Shown: positions 7,044-25,065 of the stretch, one piece after another
Numbering within the stretch: the stretch's first letter is position 1
How the letters are laid out: each line of letters opens with the position of its first letter
NCBI GenBank assembly: GCA_046328525.1
Contig: JAXLWK010000003.1
Span: 434,001-498,000, forward strand
Reading direction: 5' to 3'
Length of the DNA stretch: 64,000 nucleotides
Source: JBDHWG01 sp046328525
GTDB taxonomy: Bacteria; Chloroflexota; Anaerolineae; Epilineales; JAHCIE01
The notes under the pieces: generated by a model
Seen by the model: only the letters and a program-made list of their open reading frames with translations
What the model was told of the DNA's origin: nothing
Database searches by the model: none
Translations under genes and position numbers: made by a program

Positions 7044-8453
7044 TTACTCAACTGGATACTGGTTGGCCTGCCAGCCCGACATGCCATCCTTCATCTCGAT
7101 GACCTGCGTCCGGCCCTGGGCCTGCAAGAGACTCGCGGCGATGGGCGACCGCCCGCCGGACTGACACGTGACAATCGTCGGCCCCTCGGCAGGCACCTCA
7201 GCCATGCGCGCCGTGAGCTGGCCGAGGGGAATGTTGCAGCTGCCCCTGATATGGCCCTCGGTGTACTCTGACACTGTGCGCACGTCCAGGACGAAGACGC
7301 CGTTGCGCTCGATGATGGGGGCCGCCTCCTCGGAGGTCAGGCGCGGGAAGGTCAGGGTCTCCCGGCCGGTCTCGCGCCAGGTTGCGATCACATCCGGCGG
7401 CCAGTAGCCCGCGACGTTGTCCAGGCCGATGGCGGCCAGGTCGTCCATGACCGACGGCAGAGCGCGCTCGTCGGCGATGAGGGCGAACGGCCTGTCATAG
7501 GGCAGCAGCCAGCCGGCCCATGCCAGGAAGTCGCTGCCGGCCGGGATGTTGAGCACGCCCCGGATGTGGCCGGTGGCGACTTCGTCGGCCGGGCGCGTGT
7601 CCACGATGAGCGTGCCGGCGTCCACTTCCTGCGCCAGCTGGCTGGCCGGAAACGCGGCGGGCCGGCTGGTTGGACGCGGCGGCGGGCCGATCTTGTTGAT
7701 GCGCTTCATCTGGGCGAAGTAGCGCGGCGGATCGGGCTGGCCTTCGAGAACGGCGGCGACGAACTCGTCCTCGCTGCCGACTTGAAACGCCCACCCGACG
7801 AGCTTTTCGTAACCCACCGTGGACTGCGGAACCGCGCCGAGCGCCTTGCCGCACGCGCTCCCCGCGCCGTGGGCCGGCCACACCTGGAGGTAGTCCGGCA
7901 GCTCGCGGAAGCGGGCGAGGGAGTGGTAGAGGGTGCGCGCGCCGGCCTCCATCGTATTGGCGATGCCGGCCGCCTTCTCCAGCAGGTCCGGGCGTCCCAC
8001 GTCGCCGACGAACACGAAGTCGCCGCTGAAGATGCCCATCGGCCGATTCGACGCGGCAGTATCGGTGAGCAGGAAAGAGATATGTTCCGGTGTGTGGCCT
8101 GGGGTGCGAACGACGTCAATGCGCACGTTGCCGACCATGAAGTGGTCGCCGTCGCGCACGAGCACGGCTTTCGACGAGTCGGCAAAGGCGTACTTCCACT
8201 CGGCCGGCCCTTCGTCCGATAGGTACAATGTCGCGCCAGTTCGCGCCGCCAGTTCGCGCGCGCCCGACACAAAGTCGGCGTGGATGTGAGTCTCGGTGAT
8301 GGCGGCAATCCGCAGACCCTCCTGCTCTGCCGCCGCGATGTATTGGTCAATCAGGCGGTTCGGGTCCACGATCAACGCCTCGCCCGTTCTCTGGCAGCCT
8401 ACCATGTAGCTGGCTTGAGCGAGCGACTCATGATAGAAGCGTCGCAACAACAT
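7044..8453 (-). CDS. CstB-like persulfide dioxygenase-rhodanese fusion
   Basis: A 469-residue three-domain enzyme. The N-terminal metallo-beta-lactamase fold (about 1-245) has THIHADFVSG (His56, His58, Asp60) and RTPGHTPEHISF, as in ETHE1-type iron persulfide dioxygenases that oxidise thiol persulfides to sulfite. A first rhodanese domain (about 262-350) has ADERA where the Cys loop should be and is probably inactive. The second (about 368-469) has an intact CQSGGRS loop with Cys430. This order, MBL, pseudo-rhodanese, rhodanese, is that of staphylococcal CstB, which yields thiosulfate. The start has AGGAGG upstream. A sulfite exporter lies divergently. Confidence 0.9.
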   Translation of the reverse strand: MLLRRFYHESLAQASYMVGCQRTGEALIVDPNRLIDQYIAAAEQEGLRIAAITETHIHADFVSGARELAARTGATLYLSDEGPAEWKYAFADSSKAVLVRDGDHFMVGNVRIDVVRTPGHTPEHISFLLTDTAASNRPMGIFSGDFVFVGDVGRPDLLEKAAGIANTMEAGARTLYHSLARFRELPDYLQVWPAHGAGSACGKALGAVPQSTVGYEKLVGWAFQVGSEDEFVAAVLEGQPDPPRYFAQMKRINKIGPPPRPTSRPAAFPASQLAQEVDAGTLIVDTRPADEVATGHIRGVLNIPAGSDFLAWAGWLLPYDRPFALIADERALPSVMDDLAAIGLDNVAGYWPPDVIATWRETGRETLTFPRLTSEEAAPIIERNGVFVLDVRTVSEYTEGHIRGSCNIPLGQLTARMAEVPAEGPTIVTCQSGGRSPIAASLLQAQGRTQVIEMKDGMSGWQANQYPVE

Positions 8454-8657
8454 CCGGCTTTCCTCCTGTCACTATCATCGTGCGTCGTCACATCATCCCA
8501 TTGCCCCTGTCGCGTAATCTTAGATGCGAGCATCGCCCCACAGGTTACACCGATGCTGGAGCCAGCTTGCCTGTAACCGTATGCGCCGCCGCTGCATCTA
8601 ACTCGACGGTTGAAGCGAGTATTGTACTCAAGGCCGCAGTGCGGAGGCAAGCGTGTA
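8454..8657. promoter_or_regulatory. Divergent intergenic region of the sulfur module
   Basis: This 204-bp gap must hold the promoters of the CstB-like operon (minus) and tauE (plus). I see two short palindromes, GATGC-GA-GCATC (8523-8534) and GAGTA-TTG-TACTC (8617-8629), either of which could bind a repressor. No clear -10/-35 pair was found and no CsoR/BigR gene is in the window. Confidence 0.35.
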
Positions 8658-9434
8658 ATGGATGCGATGTGGTGGCTTTCGTCGGCGATGGCCGTGGCGA
8701 TTGGGCTTTCGCTTGGTTTGTTGGGCGGTGGTGGCTCGATTCTCACCGTGCCGGTTCTGGTGTATCTCGTCGGCCAATCGCCGGAGATGGCCGTCGGCAC
8801 GTCGCTGGCGATTGTGGGCATGAACGCGCTGCTCGGCAGCTGGCTGCACTTTCGCCACGGCCGCGTGCAGCTTCGGGCGGCGCTCATCTTCGGCGGGCTG
8901 GGCATTCTCGGCGCGTTCGTCGGCTCGCGCTTCACGTCGCTCCTGCCGGGGCCGGTGCTGCTCATCGTGTTCGCCATGCTCATGCTCGTCGTCGCCGGGC
9001 TGATGCTCCGCCCGCCGCGCCCGGCCCTGGAAGGCATTCCCCACGTGACGAACTGGCTCGTCGTGGCCCTGGCCGGTCTCGGCGTTGGCATCCTGACGGG
9101 CTTCCTGGGCGTGGGTGGCGGCTTCCTCATCGTGCCCGCCCTGGTCATCCTCGTCGGCCTCGAAATGCCGATTGCCGTCGGCACATCGCTGCCGATCATT
9201 GCCATGAACAGCGCCTCCGGGCTTCTCGGCCACCTGGCCCAGTCGCCCCTCAACTGGCTCGTGACCGTGCAGTTCGTCGCCTTCGGCGCGATCGGTCTCG
9301 CGCTTGGCGTCGTCCTGATCAAGCGCGTGTCGGCGACGCAGCTTCGCGTGTACTTCGCGTGGCTCGTCATCGCCCTCGCCGTGTACATGCTGGCGCGCAG
9401 CGTGCCGCAGGTGATCCCCCTCATCACCGCCTGA
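8658..9434 (+). CDS. TauE/SafE family sulfite/anion exporter
   Basis: A 258-residue inner-membrane protein with about eight helices in two repeated halves. Each half starts with the family motif: GLSLGLLGGGGSILTVPVLV and, later, GILTGFLGVGGGFLIVPALV, both followed by a variant of the A-VGTSL block (EMAVGTSLAIVGMNA and PIAVGTSLPIIAMNS). TauE/SafE proteins export sulfite, sulfonates or related anions. The ATG at 8658, with GGAGG 11 nt before it, fits the family N-terminus better than the upstream start at 8610. Divergence from the CstB-like operon suggests it removes sulfite made by that enzyme. Confidence 0.88.
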   Translation: MDAMWWLSSAMAVAIGLSLGLLGGGGSILTVPVLVYLVGQSPEMAVGTSLAIVGMNALLGSWLHFRHGRVQLRAALIFGGLGILGAFVGSRFTSLLPGPVLLIVFAMLMLVVAGLMLRPPRPALEGIPHVTNWLVVALAGLGVGILTGFLGVGGGFLIVPALVILVGLEMPIAVGTSLPIIAMNSASGLLGHLAQSPLNWLVTVQFVAFGAIGLALGVVLIKRVSATQLRVYFAWLVIALAVYMLARSVPQVIPLITA

Positions 9435-9508
9435 GCGGCCGTCCATAGCGACTCCCCGCAGCCTCTCTCGCCCCCGTGCCCTCGCGGTTCGGGGCCATTC
9501 CATTTGAC

Positions 9509-9536
9509 TTGAATTAAAGTGAAGATTTCTTACTAT
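9509..9536 (+). promoter_or_regulatory. Candidate promoter of the acyl-CoA dehydrogenase gene
   Basis: TTGAAT (9509-9514), 16 bp, TACTAT (9531-9536), in an AT-rich stretch unlike its surroundings and 118 bp upstream of the start codon. Confidence 0.4.
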
Positions 9537-9653
9537 TACATGGATAGTTCGCCCCTACACAATTCTGAAAACTGAAGTATCATGTAGGGCATGGCCTGAA
9601 CACTACGGGAAACAGGCTGTACATCCTATTGAGTCTAGAGAAGGAGAGTGCCT

Positions 9654-11288
9654 ATGGCCGGCTTCGATGCGGACACCCTGGACATGATCCTCTCCACGCT
9701 TCAGGAGTACGCCGAGCGCGAGCTGACGCCGGAATATCTTCTCGAGCTGGATTATAAGGACGAATTCCCCACCCGCGTCCTTGAGGATCTCTACGGCCCC
9801 AATGTTGGTCTCCACTTGTTGTTCATCCCAGAGGAATACGGTGGTCTGGGCGGCGGCGCTTACGACATCTATCGCGTGTCCGAAGCGATGGCGGCCATTG
9901 ACCTGGGTATTGCCACTGGCGTGTTGGCGACGTTCCTGGGGACCGATCCGATTACTGTCGGTGCGACAGAAGAGCAAAAGAAACTGTGGATGGGCCGCAT
10001 CGCCGACGAGGGGTTGCTCGTAGCTTACGGCGCGACCGAGCCTCAGGCCGGTAGTGACCTCGGCTCTCTGACCACGAAGGCGGTCGCCGTCGAAGAGGAC
10101 GGTAAGATCGTCGGCTACAAGATCAATGGCCGCAAGCAGTGGATCAGCAACGGCGGCGTGGCGGCGATCTACACCATTCTCGCCAACACCCCCGGCGGGC
10201 CTACCTGGTTCGTCGTCGAGAAAGACACCCCCGGTTTCACCCACGGCAAGCCCGAGGATAAGCACGGCATCCGCGCCAGCAACACGGCGGCGCTGTTCCT
10301 CGAAGATGTCTACGTGCCGGTGGATCGCCTGGTGGGTGGCGTCGAGGGCCAGGGCCTGGCCCAGGCGCAGGCCGTGTTCGGCTACACCCGCCTCATGGTG
10401 GCAGCCTTTGGTCTCGGGGCCGGCTGGGCGGCGCTCAAGCGCGCCATTCCCTACTCCCAGGATCGCATCCAGGGCGGCGGCCCGCTGAGCCAGAAGCAGG
10501 GCTACACCCACAAGCTCATCGTCCCCAACGCCGTGCGCCTCGAAGCAGCCCGCTCGTACATCGAGTGGACGGCGCAGCGCATTGACGATGGCGACCCGGA
10601 GCAGCAGACCGAAGGCGCTGTGGCGAAGTACATGGCGACCGAGGCCGGCAACAAGGCGGCTGAGGACGCGATCCAGGCCCACGGCGGCTACGGCTACACC
10701 AAGGAGTACATGGTCGAGAAGATCAAGCGCGACGTCCGCATCACCTGCATCTACGAAGGGACGTCGGAGATCATGGAGTGGACCATCGCCCGCGACCGCT
10801 GGCAGTTCCACCTCAAGACCCAGGGCGCGTACTACCTCGACTGGGCTAAGAAACTCGACGACGTCGCCGCCAGGACGTCGGACACCGGCGCGGCTGCGGC
10901 CGCCCTGGGGCTGCGCGCGCTGGCGACACTGCTCGAACGGGCGCGCGTTGACCGCCTGACGCGCAACCAGCATGTCCTGTTCCGCCTCGGCGAGCTGATT
11001 GCCTACGCCGAGACGGCGGCCGTCTTCTCCGAGCGGGTCATTGACCAGCCGACGCGCGCCATCCCGCTCAACCACGAGACACAGAAGGCGATGGCGCGAA
11101 TCCACGCCCGCGACGCCGCGATGAAGATCGCGTCCGACGGCCTGAAGTGGGCGATGGCCGCGGGCCAGAAGGACCCGAACCTGGCGAACGCAATGAACCT
11201 GCCGGCCATCATGCAGGCGCAGGCCTGTCAGATCGAAGACATGAACTTTGTTGCCGCCAAACTCAACGAGGCATTCCCGTCTAAGTGA
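9654..11288 (+). CDS. Acyl-CoA dehydrogenase, long form (544 aa)
   Basis: A 544-residue flavoprotein of the acyl-CoA dehydrogenase family, which makes the alpha-beta double bond of acyl-CoAs. Seen motifs: YGATEPQAGSDLGSL (FAD/substrate signature), GRKQWISNGG, GIRASNTAALFLEDVYVP, and HGGYGYTKEYMVEKIKRD followed by IYEGTSEI, whose Glu368 is the likely catalytic base. It is about 150 residues longer than classic short-chain enzymes; the extra C-terminal helical domain resembles the FadE/VLCAD group. The ATG at 9654 has AAGGAGAG at 5 bp. The megasynthase gene follows by 72 bp on the same strand, so this enzyme may work on its products or precursors. Confidence 0.9.
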   Translation: MAGFDADTLDMILSTLQEYAERELTPEYLLELDYKDEFPTRVLEDLYGPNVGLHLLFIPEEYGGLGGGAYDIYRVSEAMAAIDLGIATGVLATFLGTDPITVGATEEQKKLWMGRIADEGLLVAYGATEPQAGSDLGSLTTKAVAVEEDGKIVGYKINGRKQWISNGGVAAIYTILANTPGGPTWFVVEKDTPGFTHGKPEDKHGIRASNTAALFLEDVYVPVDRLVGGVEGQGLAQAQAVFGYTRLMVAAFGLGAGWAALKRAIPYSQDRIQGGGPLSQKQGYTHKLIVPNAVRLEAARSYIEWTAQRIDDGDPEQQTEGAVAKYMATEAGNKAAEDAIQAHGGYGYTKEYMVEKIKRDVRITCIYEGTSEIMEWTIARDRWQFHLKTQGAYYLDWAKKLDDVAARTSDTGAAAAALGLRALATLLERARVDRLTRNQHVLFRLGELIAYAETAAVFSERVIDQPTRAIPLNHETQKAMARIHARDAAMKIASDGLKWAMAAGQKDPNLANAMNLPAIMQAQACQIEDMNFVAAKLNEAFPSK

Positions 11289-11360
11289 CGATAGGTGGGT
11301 GAGACGCCGGATCGGCCGGCGTCTCACCACGCCCCCAAGACGGCACAAGGAGTCGCAAGC

Positions 11361-20753
<9,393 letters not shown>

Positions 20754-20763
20754 CGGACAACGA

Positions 20764-20806
20764 TAGAGACGCGCATGGCGTGGAGACGCGCCATGCCGCG
20801 TCTCTA
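20764..20806. repeat. Hairpin copy of the TAGAGACGCG palindromic repeat
   Basis: The left arm 20764-20780 (TAGAGACGCGCATGGCG) pairs with the complement of 20789-20806, apart from a one-base bulge. It starts 11 bp after the megasynthase stop and could act as its terminator. The same family occurs inside the biotin carboxylase gene at 51197-51224. Confidence 0.65.
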
Positions 20807-20907
20807 CCGAAGCCCGCATTGGAGCGCCGGTCGCAGGAGGTCGTTCTGGTGGAGGGCTGGCAGGCGTGTGAGCCTGACCGCCGCCGCCGGGGCGATCTCC
20901 GAACGCC

Positions 20908-20936
20908 TTGACTGTTTGCCGATTTTAGGGTATCTT
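20908..20936 (+). promoter_or_regulatory. Promoter of the PPTase-carboxylase operon
   Basis: TTGACT (20908-20913), 17 bp, TATCTT (20931-20936), 44 bp upstream of the phosphopantetheinyl transferase start. It suggests this gene and the carboxylase genes are transcribed apart from the megasynthase. Confidence 0.6.
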
Positions 20937-20980
20937 GCACGCCCGCAAGCCATCTTGGTCAAGAGCGAGGTACACCTGCG

Positions 20981-21817
20981 ATGACACTTGACACAACAAC
21001 CTATCTGGACGGCCAGATACCCCTGGACGCTAACGGCCAGGTTGAGTGGCTGGTGCAGCCGATCTCGGCTCACCCGGCGCTGTCAGCCGGCGATGCGCCG
21101 GCCGGCCTGCTGGCTTCGACGGAAAGCGCCCGGCTGGCGCGCCTCACAATCCCGAAGCGCCGCCGCGACTGGCTGCTCGGCCGCTGGACGGCGAAGCACC
21201 TGCTACAAGGGTATCTGCGGCATCTCACCCACACCCAGATCCCGCTGGATGCGCTGGCTATCGGCAACGATCCCGACGGCGCGCCTTTTGCGACACTCCG
21301 CAGCCGCCTGCCGGTGAGCCTGTCTATCAGCCACTCCGGCGTTTACTCATTCTGCGCGGTAGCGCCCCTGTTCCCTAACTGCACCCTGGTCGGCGCGCCG
21401 GCGGAGAAAATCGAGATTGGCGCCGATATCGAGCGCATCGAGCATCGCGGACGCGAGTTCGTCGCCGATTTCTTTACCCGCGATGAGCTGACCCAGGTGG
21501 ATCACGCGCCTGAAGCGTTCCGCGATACCCTCGTGACCATCATCTGGAGCGCGAAGGAGGCCATGCTCAAGGCGCTGCGCCTGGGCCTGACTGTGGACAC
21601 GCGCTGCATTGACGTGGAGGCGATTCCGCTGGACACACCGGCGCACGGACAGGCCCGCACCACCGAGTGGGCCGACATGCGCCTGGGGCTGGCGCCGAGC
21701 GTGACTCTGCCCATGGCGGCCGCGCCCGTGGGGTGGTGGCGGATCATGGACGGCTACGTGCTCACCCTGGCTGTTCTGCGGCACGCGGCAAAGCTGCCGA
21801 CGCTGGCAGCCGTATAA
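20981..21817 (+). CDS. Sfp-type 4'-phosphopantetheinyl transferase
   Basis: A 278-residue Sfp-type transferase, which moves the phosphopantetheine arm of CoA onto carrier proteins. The Mg-binding IGADIERIEHRG motif (Asp and Glu) is in the middle, and the second signature WSAKEAMLKALRLG follows FFTRDEL. The N-terminal RRRDWLLGRWTAKHLL and SISHSGVYSFCAV also fit. It lies 227 bp behind the megasynthase and is the obvious activator of the five ACPs; acting on Thr rather than Ser would be unusual for this family. An AGCGAGG-like site precedes the ATG. The carboxylase genes follow, starting 78 bp downstream. Confidence 0.92.
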   Translation: MTLDTTTYLDGQIPLDANGQVEWLVQPISAHPALSAGDAPAGLLASTESARLARLTIPKRRRDWLLGRWTAKHLLQGYLRHLTHTQIPLDALAIGNDPDGAPFATLRSRLPVSLSISHSGVYSFCAVAPLFPNCTLVGAPAEKIEIGADIERIEHRGREFVADFFTRDELTQVDHAPEAFRDTLVTIIWSAKEAMLKALRLGLTVDTRCIDVEAIPLDTPAHGQARTTEWADMRLGLAPSVTLPMAAAPVGWWRIMDGYVLTLAVLRHAAKLPTLAAV

Positions 21818-21895
21818 TCATCCTAATTCTGACCCCGGACTCATATGCCTGCTCATGGTCGCAGGGGAGATACACTCGCACAGGAGGCTCGACTT

Positions 21896-23482
21896 ATGGA
21901 TACGACGGAAAAGCCCGCCGCCGAGGTGACCGAGAATGGCAAGACGATGGACATGTACATCGAGAAGCTGCACGAGCGCCAGGCTCAGGCGCTGGGCTCG
22001 CAGGGCGACATTGACGGACAGCACAAGAAGGGCCGCCTGACGGCGCGCGAGCGTATCAATATCCTCTTCGACCCCGGCACCTTCACCGAGATTGACACCC
22101 TCGTGCTGCCGCGCTATGACACCTACATGGGCGGCAAGAAGTCCCGCTTCGGCGACGGCTGCGTCACGGGCTTCGGCCTCATCAACGGCCGCCATGCGTT
22201 CGCCGCCGCTCAGGATGCGGCGGTCATGGGCGGCTCGCTGGGCGAGATGCACGCCAACAAGATCGTCAAGGCGATGCGCATGGCCCTGGAGTACGGCTGC
22301 CCGTTCATCGCCCTGAACGACTCCGGCGGTGCGCGCATCCAGGAGGGTGTGGACAGCCTCGGCGGCTACGCGCGCATCTTCGACGCCAACTGTGAGGCCT
22401 CGGGCGTGATCCCGCAGTTGTCGGTGATCCTCGGCCCGTGCGCCGGCGGCGCGGTCTACTCGCCGGCGCTCACCGACTTCGTCTTCATGACCGAGAACAG
22501 CTACATGTTCATCACCGGCCCGGACGTGGTCCGCGCCGTCATGCAGGAAGACGTGACCCAGGACCAGCTCGGCGGCGGTCTCGTCCATAGCCGCGAGAGC
22601 GGCGTCAGCCACTTCCTGGCGAAGGACGACCCTGAGTGCCTCATGCAGGTGCGCGAGCTGCTCAGCTACCTGCCGTCCAACAACAAGGAAGACCCGCCCT
22701 ACGTGCCGCCGGTGGACGACCCGGAGCGGCGCTGCACCGAGCTGGAAGAGATCGTCCCGGTGGACTCGCGCAAGCCCTACGACGTGCGCAAGGTCATCGC
22801 CAGCGTCCTCGACGATGGGCGCTTCCTGGAAGTGCATGAGCTGTGGGCGGAGAACATGGTCGTCGGCTTCGGCCGCCTCAACGGCTACGTCGTCGGCATC
22901 GTCGCCAATCAGCCCATGTTCCTGGCCGGCTGCATTGATATCAAGGCCTCGATCAAGGCGGCCCACTTCATTCGCCTGTGCGACGCCTACAACGTTCCGA
23001 TCATCACCCTCCAGGACGTGCCCGGCTTCCTGCCCGGCACGCACCAGGAGTACGGTGGCATCATTCGCAACGGCGCGCGCATGATCTATGCGTACTCCGA
23101 GGCAACGGTGCCGAAGCTCATGGTCATCCTGCGCAAGAGCTACGGCGGCGCCTACTGCGTCATGAGCAGCAAGGGCCTGCGCGGCGACCTGCTGTACGCC
23201 TGGCCCAACGCGGAGATCGCGGTCATGGGCGCGGAAGGCGCGGTCAACATCCTCTTCCGCGCCGACGTCAAGGCATCGCCGGACCCGGCGGCGCGGCGTA
23301 AGGAGCTGGTGGACGACTACGAGGACAAGTTCAACAACCCGTATGTCGCCGCGTCGCGCGGCCTGATTGACGACGTCATCGAGCCGAAGGACACGCGGCG
23401 CATCCTGATCCGCGCCCTGGAGCTGACACTCTCTAAGCGCGAGCGCCACGTTCCGAAGAAGCACGGCCTGTCGCCCGCCTGA
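21896..23482 (+). CDS. Acyl-CoA carboxylase carboxyltransferase subunit
   Basis: A 528-residue carboxyltransferase of the propionyl-CoA/acetyl-CoA carboxylase beta type: crotonase-fold halves carry LNDSGGARIQEGVDSLGGYARIF, GPCAGGAVYSPALTDF and, in the second half, VPGFLPGTHQEYGGIIRNGARMIYAY and SYGGAYCVMSSKGL. It moves the carboxyl group from biotin to acetyl- or propionyl-CoA, giving malonyl- or methylmalonyl-CoA. The ATG at 21896 with AGGAGG 8 bp upstream is chosen over an earlier ATG at 21845. Biotin carboxylase and carrier genes follow, so the enzyme is a three-subunit carboxylase and could supply the extender unit for the neighbouring megasynthase. Confidence 0.9.
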   Translation: MDTTEKPAAEVTENGKTMDMYIEKLHERQAQALGSQGDIDGQHKKGRLTARERINILFDPGTFTEIDTLVLPRYDTYMGGKKSRFGDGCVTGFGLINGRHAFAAAQDAAVMGGSLGEMHANKIVKAMRMALEYGCPFIALNDSGGARIQEGVDSLGGYARIFDANCEASGVIPQLSVILGPCAGGAVYSPALTDFVFMTENSYMFITGPDVVRAVMQEDVTQDQLGGGLVHSRESGVSHFLAKDDPECLMQVRELLSYLPSNNKEDPPYVPPVDDPERRCTELEEIVPVDSRKPYDVRKVIASVLDDGRFLEVHELWAENMVVGFGRLNGYVVGIVANQPMFLAGCIDIKASIKAAHFIRLCDAYNVPIITLQDVPGFLPGTHQEYGGIIRNGARMIYAYSEATVPKLMVILRKSYGGAYCVMSSKGLRGDLLYAWPNAEIAVMGAEGAVNILFRADVKASPDPAARRKELVDDYEDKFNNPYVAASRGLIDDVIEPKDTRRILIRALELTLSKRERHVPKKHGLSPA

Positions 23483-23505
23483 TACCACTCGCCCATTTCA
23501 TCGCT

Positions 23506-23542
23506 CGCGGCGTGAGTCGTCCCCTGGGACGCCCACGCCGCG
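23506..23542. terminator. GC-rich hairpin between carboxylase genes
   Basis: CGCGGCGTG (23506-23514) and CACGCCGCG (23534-23542) form a perfect 9-bp stem with a 19-nt loop. No T-run follows, so it may attenuate or stabilise the transcript rather than end it. Confidence 0.4.
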
Positions 23543-23564
23543 GCGGAGAAGCTAAGGATAAGCT

Positions 23565-25046
23565 ATGTTCAAGAAGGTACTGATTGCCAACCGGGGTGAG
23601 ATCGCCCTGCGCATCATTCGGACCTGCCGCGACATGGGCATTGCCACCGTCGCGTTATTCAACGGGTCAGACCGCGGCTCGCTCCATGTTCGCCTGGCCG
23701 ACCAATGTCGGCAGCTCACGACGCCCGGCGGCTACACCGACGGCGAGGCTGTGCTCCAGATTGCCCGCGAGATGGGCGTGGACGCCATTCACCCTGGTTA
23801 CGGCTTCCTCGCCGAGCGCTCAGAGTTCATCGAGGCGTGCGCGGCGGCCGGCATCACGTTCATCGGCCCGCCCGCGAAGCTCGTCGCCGACCTCGCCTGC
23901 AAGGTGGACGTGATGGCGAAGGCGGAGAAGGCCGGCTTCAAGACGCCGCCCCACTCCGCCGCCAGCTACGGCGAAGGCGAGATGGACGCCATTCGCGCAG
24001 AGGCCGAGCGGATCGGCTACCCCGTCATCATCAAGTCGTGCATGGGCGGGCGCGGGCGTGGGGCGCATCTCGTGCGCACCCGGGAGCACCTGGCGGACGC
24101 CGTTCGCCATTCACAGACCGAGAGCTACACGGTCTATGGCGACAAGCGGGTGTACCTCGAGCACGCCTTGTTGCCCGCGCACCAAATCGGGGTTCAGGTG
24201 ATCGGGGATAAGCAGGGAAACATTGTTCACCTCGGCGAGCGCGAAGGCTCCATCCAGGTGGGCAATCAGAAGATCGTCGAAGAAGCGCCGTCGCCGTTTC
24301 TGTCCCAGGCGCAGCGGGAGACGCTGCGCGACATGGGCGTGCAGATCGCCCGTCTGTTCCAGTTCGAGAATGCCGGCACGGTCGAGTTCGTGGCCGACGA
24401 GGCGGGGGAGTTCTACTTTACCGAGATCAAGCCGCGCCTCCAGATCGAGCATCCCATCACCGAGATGATCTCCGAGGTTGACCTGGTTCAGCAGCAGCTG
24501 CGCGTAGCTTCCGGCGAACCGCTTGGGATGACGCAAAGCGACATCACGCTTCGCGGCTGGTCCATCCTGTGCCGCGTGAGCGCCGAGGATCCGTGGAATA
24601 GCTTCCTCCCCAGCCCAGGCCGCCTGACGGCCTACCGCCTTCCCGCCGGCCCCTACGTCCGCGTGGACACCTACGCATACCGTGGCTGCGACATTCCCGT
24701 GCACTACGATCCGCTGTTGGCGATGATGGTGGTGTGGGGGGCGAATCGAGATGAGGCGGTGCGCCGCGCCCAGCGCGCCATGTCGGAATTCTCCATTGCC
24801 GGCGTGCAGACCACCGTCCCTCTCCTCCAACGCATCCTCGACGACCCGGACTTCGTCAGCGGCCACTACTCAACCGCGTTCGCCCACCGCGAGCTGACGG
24901 GCAATCTCGCCAACGACAGCGACCGCCGCGACATGGCGATCGCGGCGGCGGTTGCCTATCTCGTACGCAACCGCGCCGGCCGGCCGGTCACGCCCGCTCG
25001 CGTGCGCTCTGGCTGGCACCAAGACGCGCGGCGTTTGCCAGCCTAG
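23565..25046 (+). CDS. accC: Biotin carboxylase subunit of acyl-CoA carboxylase
   Basis: A 493-residue ATP-grasp biotin carboxylase that carboxylates biotin with bicarbonate and ATP. The N-terminal domain starts FKKVLIANRGEIALRIIRTC; the lid has the Gly-rich IIKSCMGGRGRGAHLVR, a variant of the usual AxxGGGGxG loop. FTEIKPRLQIEHPITEMISEVDLVQQQLRVASGE matches the catalytic region, with EIKPRLQIEHP where EMNTRLQVEHP is typical. It starts at 23565 with a weak AAGGA site. It lies between the carboxyltransferase and biotin carrier genes. The changed loop residues (IKP for MNT, GRGRG for GGGKG) are unusual but preserve the key Arg and Glu. Confidence 0.88.
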   Translation: MFKKVLIANRGEIALRIIRTCRDMGIATVALFNGSDRGSLHVRLADQCRQLTTPGGYTDGEAVLQIAREMGVDAIHPGYGFLAERSEFIEACAAAGITFIGPPAKLVADLACKVDVMAKAEKAGFKTPPHSAASYGEGEMDAIRAEAERIGYPVIIKSCMGGRGRGAHLVRTREHLADAVRHSQTESYTVYGDKRVYLEHALLPAHQIGVQVIGDKQGNIVHLGEREGSIQVGNQKIVEEAPSPFLSQAQRETLRDMGVQIARLFQFENAGTVEFVADEAGEFYFTEIKPRLQIEHPITEMISEVDLVQQQLRVASGEPLGMTQSDITLRGWSILCRVSAEDPWNSFLPSPGRLTAYRLPAGPYVRVDTYAYRGCDIPVHYDPLLAMMVVWGANRDEAVRRAQRAMSEFSIAGVQTTVPLLQRILDDPDFVSGHYSTAFAHRELTGNLANDSDRRDMAIAAAVAYLVRNRAGRPVTPARVRSGWHQDARRLPA

Positions 25047-25065
25047 CCATAAACAGGAGTCATTG

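Noticed and set aside
8399..9427. A 342-codon minus-strand frame over tauE and the divergent promoter region
   Set aside because: The plus strand encodes a clear TauE membrane protein with duplicated motifs; the antisense product is Thr/Arg/Met-rich without domains.
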